This document shows positions 15,776 through 18,454 of a stretch of 18,454 nt of DNA, one piece after another. The notes beneath the pieces are model-generated. The model was given only the letters and a program-made list of their open reading frames with translations. It made no database searches and was not told the DNA's origin. Numbering within the stretch: position 1 is the stretch's first letter; the number at the start of each line of letters is the position of its first letter. The position numbers and the translations under genes are program-made. The stretch covers positions 1-18,454 of the forward strand of contig CALBZE010000083.1 of NCBI GenBank assembly GCA_937889645.1, read 5' to 3'. This DNA comes from an uncultured bacterium (GTDB lineage: Bacteria > Gemmatimonadota > Gemmatimonadetes > Longimicrobiales > RSA9).

Positions 15776-15848
15776 GTGGCGTACCCCCTGGGTCGCGGCG
15801 GAGTCGGTGCTTCGGTGGGGGTATGCGGCAAGGGGGATACCAGGGGGA

Positions 15849-15980
15849 GGGCTCGGGGGTTCAGGGCATAGGGCTTGGGGCTCAGGGCTCAGGCGGGCGT
15901 CCGCCGGAGGCGGCGGGCCGTTCCCTGAGCCCTAGGCCCTGAGCCCTAGGCCCTGAGCCCTAGGCCCTAGCTCTAGGCCC
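15849..15980. repeat. Core-less heptad repeat, copy D
   Basis: The left array 15849-15892 (GGGCTCG, GGGCATA, GGGCTTG, GGGCTCA, GGGCTCA, with one 8-mer) and the right array 15923-15978 (alternating CCCTGAG and CCCTAGG, a 14-bp dimer seen also at the left edge of the window) are in inverted orientation. They are separated by only about 30 bp, which contains a short hairpin CCGCC-GGA-GGCGG (15901-15913). The 280-bp core of the other copies is absent. The arms could pair to form one long imperfect stem. It lies between the PBP start (15775) and the flotillin stop (16012), so it sits in or near the PBP promoter region. Confidence 0.85.
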
Positions 15981-16011
15981 CGGGGGCGGCGGTGCGGGGG
16001 GATGCCCCCGC

Positions 16012-17334
16012 TCAGTCGCCGCCAGCCACGACCGGCTCCTTCTCCGCCGGCGCGCCCACCCGCCGGGTGGCGGCGCGGAGGATCTCCTCGACGCTGATGC
16101 CGTACGTCGCCGCGAACTGCTCGAGAATCGAGACGGCGGCGAGCACTTTTTGGTTCGCCGCGTTGGCGAGGCCGTGGCCGTCGCCGGAGTCGACGACGAC
16201 GAGGCGTTCGACGTCCATGTCGCGGACGGCGTCGGCGGTGAGGCCGAGCAGTTGCGGGAGCTTTTCGGCGATGAAGATCGCGAAGCCGTTCGGGCCGCTC
16301 TCGATCTGTTCGCGGAGCGCGCGGAGCGCTTCGGCCTGCGCGCGGCCGGTCTCGATGATCGGCGCGGCGGCGGCCTTGGCGCGGGCCTCGGCGGCCTGGC
16401 GCTCGGCCTCGGCGGGCGCGACGACGTCGGCGGCGAGGCGCTGGCGTTCGGTCTCGACGCGGCGCGCCTCGAGCTCGCGGCGGGCCTCGATCTCGGCCTG
16501 CTCGGCGGCGACGCGGGCGAGGCGCTCGGCGGTCTCGGCGTCGCGGGCGAGCTCGGCCTGGCGCACGCGCAGGCGGTTCTGTGCCTCGGCGATCCGGATC
16601 GCGGCCTCGGCCTCGGCCGTCTCGGCCATCTGCCGGTACTCGGCCTGCATGCGACGGGTCTCGGCCTCGTTCTCGGCCTCGGCGACCTCCGCCTCCTTCT
16701 TCACGATCGCGGTCTTCTTGCGGCCGATCGCATCCAGGTAGCCGGCCTCGTCGGAGACGTTCTGGATCTTCAGCACGTCGAGCGAGAAGCCGAGTTTCTT
16801 GAGGTCCTCCTCCGCCTCGGCGGCTAGGCTCTCCGCGAACTTGAGCCGGTTCTCGTTGACCTCCTCGGGCGTCAGGGTGGCGAGTACGCCGCGCAGGTTA
16901 CCCATCAGCGTCTCGCGCGCGAGCGCGGCGATCTCGCCCTCGCTCTTCCCGAGCAGCCGCTCGACCGCGTTGTTGAAATCCGTCTCCGGCTCCGACGCGA
17001 TCTTCACGTTCGCGATCGCCTGCACCGTGAGCGGGATGTTCCCCTTGGAGAAGGCGTTCGAGACCGTCAGTTCGAGCGGGATCGTCTCGAGCGACAGGTG
17101 CTGGACCCGCTCGATGATCGGGATGCGCAGCGTGCTCCCGCCGATCACGGTGCGGTAGCCGACGATCTGGCCGTCGGGGAGACGTCGCTTGCGGCCCGTG
17201 ATCACCGCCGCCTCGTTCGGCGGCACGATGACGATCAGGCTCTTGATCGCCAGGATCAGGAACAGCACGGCGACGAGGACGACGACGCCGCCGACGATGC
17301 CGACGTTCCCGATGCTCTCCAGGATCTGCTCCAT
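16012..17334 (-). CDS. Flotillin-family SPFH protein
   Basis: A 440-aa membrane scaffold. Residues 10-32 are an N-terminal TM segment followed by IVIVPPNEAAVITGRKR, the typical flotillin junction. The SPFH domain runs to about residue 200 and includes IPLTVQAIANVKI and a conserved LEEDLKKLG-type region (AEEDLKKLGFSLDVLKIQNV). Residues 205-335 are a long Glu/Ala-rich coiled coil with repeated EAE and AEA units. The C-terminal 90 residues form the oligomerisation end. Known FloT/YuaG-type proteins organise functional membrane microdomains and influence membrane fluidity and protease or kinase complexes. ATG 17334 is preferred over GTG 17343 because GGAG lies 8 nt upstream. The NfeD-type gene lies just upstream (about 100 nt), the same order as B. 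subtilis yuaF-yuaG. Confidence 0.92.
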   Translation of the reverse strand: MEQILESIGNVGIVGGVVVLVAVLFLILAIKSLIVIVPPNEAAVITGRKRRLPDGQIVGYRTVIGGSTLRIPIIERVQHLSLETIPLELTVSNAFSKGNIPLTVQAIANVKIASEPETDFNNAVERLLGKSEGEIAALARETLMGNLRGVLATLTPEEVNENRLKFAESLAAEAEEDLKKLGFSLDVLKIQNVSDEAGYLDAIGRKKTAIVKKEAEVAEAENEAETRRMQAEYRQMAETAEAEAAIRIAEAQNRLRVRQAELARDAETAERLARVAAEQAEIEARRELEARRVETERQRLAADVVAPAEAERQAAEARAKAAAAPIIETGRAQAEALRALREQIESGPNGFAIFIAEKLPQLLGLTADAVRDMDVERLVVVDSGDGHGLANAANQKVLAAVSILEQFAATYGISVEEILRAATRRVGAPAEKEPVVAGGD

Positions 17335-17340
17335 CGCCTG

Positions 17341-17357
17341 CACTCCGGTTCAGAGTG
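17341..17357 (-). promoter_or_regulatory. Hairpin covering the flotillin ribosome binding site
   Basis: On the minus strand CACTC-TGAACCG-GAGTG forms a 5-bp stem with a 7-nt loop. The GGAG Shine-Dalgarno of the flotillin gene overlaps the 3' arm (GAGTG plus the preceding G). The stem could limit initiation unless opened by translation or a factor. The short stem makes this tentative. Confidence 0.3.
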
Positions 17358-17432
17358 TGAATCCGGGGCGGGTCATGCCCCCGTTCCAAAGCTTCGAGGA
17401 GGGCGCGGCGCGAACCGCCGCGTCGATGCCGA

Positions 17433-17978
17433 TCACGCGTTCGGCTCCTCGAGCGGAGCGACGAGCGCCGTGCCGTCCTCGATCGCGACCACGACGACGC
17501 GGGTCCAGCGCTCCGACCCGGGCGCGTCGGGGTCGAAGGCGCGTGCGCGGAGCTCGAACTCGCGGTTGCCGCGTCGCACGACCACGCGCCCGGACCGGTC
17601 CCGGGCGAGGGCGAGCGAGACGCGGCCCGTCGTGCCGACGAAGCTCTCGTCGGACGGGCGCGTGCCGCTGTCGTGCCTGCGCACGTAGGCGAATGCCGCC
17701 GCCGCGAGGGCGACGGACGTGAAGCCGACGGCGGCTGCGACAATCGCGGCGAGCGCCGATCGCGCACCGCCCCACATCCATTCGAGGAGCAGCCCCGTCG
17801 CGCCGAACGCGAAGACGAAGTAGGTGGCGTTGCGGATCGAGAAGATCCGGAACGCGTCGGTGTCGTCGACGTCGATGTCGGCATCGGCGTCCACGGCGCC
17901 GCCGAAGACATCGCCGAGGGCGGACACGGCGAGGAGACCGCCGCCGACGATCAACGAGAACCAGTAGAGTCCTTCCAT
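17433..17978 (-). CDS. NfeD/YuaF-like membrane protein with OB-fold domain
   Basis: A 181-aa partner-type protein for flotillin. TM1 covers residues 4-20. It is followed by an acidic loop with seven Asp residues (30-41, alternating D pattern), which is typical of YuaF/YqiJ-type proteins and may bind a cation. TM2 (50-66) and TM3 (75-98) follow. Residues 112-176 are a beta-rich OB-fold-like domain (FVGTTGRVSLAL, GRVVVRRG, GTALVAPLE). It lacks the ClpP-like serine protease domain of long NfeD proteins. In B. subtilis YuaF acts with flotillin YuaG, and the same gene order here supports a membrane-microdomain role. ATG 17978 has no clear SD. A strong inverted-repeat cluster lies 24-87 nt upstream. 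Confidence 0.85.
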   Translation of the reverse strand: MEGLYWFSLIVGGGLLAVSALGDVFGGAVDADADIDVDDTDAFRIFSIRNATYFVFAFGATGLLLEWMWGGARSALAAIVAAAVGFTSVALAAAAFAYVRRHDSGTRPSDESFVGTTGRVSLALARDRSGRVVVRRGNREFELRARAFDPDAPGSERWTRVVVVAIEDGTALVAPLEEPNA

Positions 17979-18001
17979 ACGTCGAGCGCCGCGCCGACGA
18001 G

Positions 18002-18065
18002 GTGTCCCGGTGCTCGCGCGGTCGGCACCGGCGGGACACGCCCTGTCTGGCAGGAGAGGCAGGGC
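18002..18065. promoter_or_regulatory. Two adjacent inverted repeats upstream of nfeD-flotillin
   Basis: The first (18002-18039) pairs GTGTCCCGGTGC with GCACC-GGC-GGGACAC: 12 bp with a 3-nt bulge and an 11-nt loop. The second (18040-18065) starts at the next base and pairs GCCCTG with CAGGGC around a 14-nt centre. Both lie in the 5' region of the nfeD-type gene, either as leader hairpins or as an operator. AT-richer sequence suitable for a -10 (CATATT, minus strand, about 18080-18090) lies just further upstream, which favours a transcribed leader. Confidence 0.4.
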
Positions 18066-18124
18066 GGAGTTGGTTGGAATATGGGATGATGTGTGTGGGG
18101 GCGCTACGGGGCGGCGGACGGTCT

Positions 18125-18454
18125 GGGGGGTCAGGGCTCAGGGCCTAGGGCTCGGGGCTCAGGGGGGCATGGGAACGTTCCAGGGGGTACCCCGGTCTTG
18201 CCGTGCGGCCGAAACGTGGCACCCGGCGCCTCCGCCGGCGCCGGCGTGTGCAAACTCAGCACGGAGCGCCCTCTGCGTTCCTCCCCGTTATATTTTTGCG
18301 CATATGGGGTGGCAAACATCCCACCCGTCTCCCGCCTGCTGCATTTGCACGTTAGCGGGGGCAAATCGAGCAAGCGCCTATTCACTCGCCCACGCCTGCC
18401 AAGTTTCCACACCAACGTCGCCCGCGCCCCCGCCCCCCCGCCCCCCCGCCCCCC
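18125..18454 (+). repeat. Dispersed heptad-flanked repeat, copy C (runs off the end)
   Basis: The left array 18125-18165 consists of GGGCTCA, GGGCCTA and GGGCTCG heptads. The core is in the same orientation as copy B and has the CCGGCGCC/GGCGCCGG hairpin at 18223-18244 (loop changed from TCCACC to TCCGCC), GTGTGCAAAC following, AGCACGGAGCGCCCTCTGCG (shared with copy B) and the 16-mer at 18309-18324. The right side begins as GCCCCC/GCCCCCCC units (18427 onward), a different unit from copy B, and is cut by the window end. It lies upstream of the nfeD-type gene. Confidence 0.88.

Noticed and set aside
18131..18415. Conserved peptide encoded by the repeat core (CSRRETGG-type frame in copies B and C)
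   Set aside because: Copy A has a one-base deletion in the region and copies B and C shift frame relative to each other near the GGCGCC hairpin, so conservation is at DNA or RNA level.

Overview
This window is very GC-rich chromosomal DNA, with long open reading frames in every frame. The protein set suggests a diderm environmental bacterium: lipoprotein, class A penicillin-binding protein, rhomboid, MATE exporter, flotillin/NfeD pair and a YhaO/YhaN-like nuclease-ATPase pair. Gemmatimonadota or a close relative is my best guess, mainly from the style of the pilin-like remnant near 3.9-4.05 kb and the rhomboid C-terminal extension. That is inference. I see no rRNA, tRNA, CRISPR array, integrase or transposase.

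Layout. 1-395 holds the first copy of a dispersed repeat. 574-3648 (+) carries a secreted coiled-coil protein, a rhomboid protease and a MATE exporter. 3687-3898 is a run of nine consecutive, sequence-different hairpins. On the minus strand follow a truncated gene with a pilin-like end that runs into the hairpins (3903-4403) and a LEA-type lipoprotein (4378-4893). The lipoprotein is divergent from a CPBP-family membrane protease (5066-6022, +). A second repeat copy (6023-6455) fills the gap between the convergent protease and CYTH genes. Minus-strand genes then run from 15.8 kb back to 6.5 kb: class A PBP, MurE-like ligase, SbcD/YhaO-like nuclease, YhaN/SbcC-like ATPase and CYTH protein. The last three are joined by 4-nt ATGA overlaps. 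A core-less repeat copy (15849-15980) separates this group from a flotillin/NfeD-type pair (16012-17978, -). A third full repeat copy runs off the right end.

How the genes work together. Nuclease, ATPase and CYTH protein form one tightly coupled unit that should act on DNA ends or on a polyphosphate or nucleotide substrate. PBP and Mur ligase are a coupled cell-wall pair. NfeD and flotillin form a membrane-microdomain pair.

The least explained content is non-coding. First, a repeat family: a roughly 280-bp core carrying a perfectly conserved hairpin, bounded by heptad arrays (GGGCTCA-like on the left, TGAGCCC-like on the right), with four copies in 18 kb. Second, the hairpin array, whose minus-strand loops are almost all of the GNA or GNNA type.
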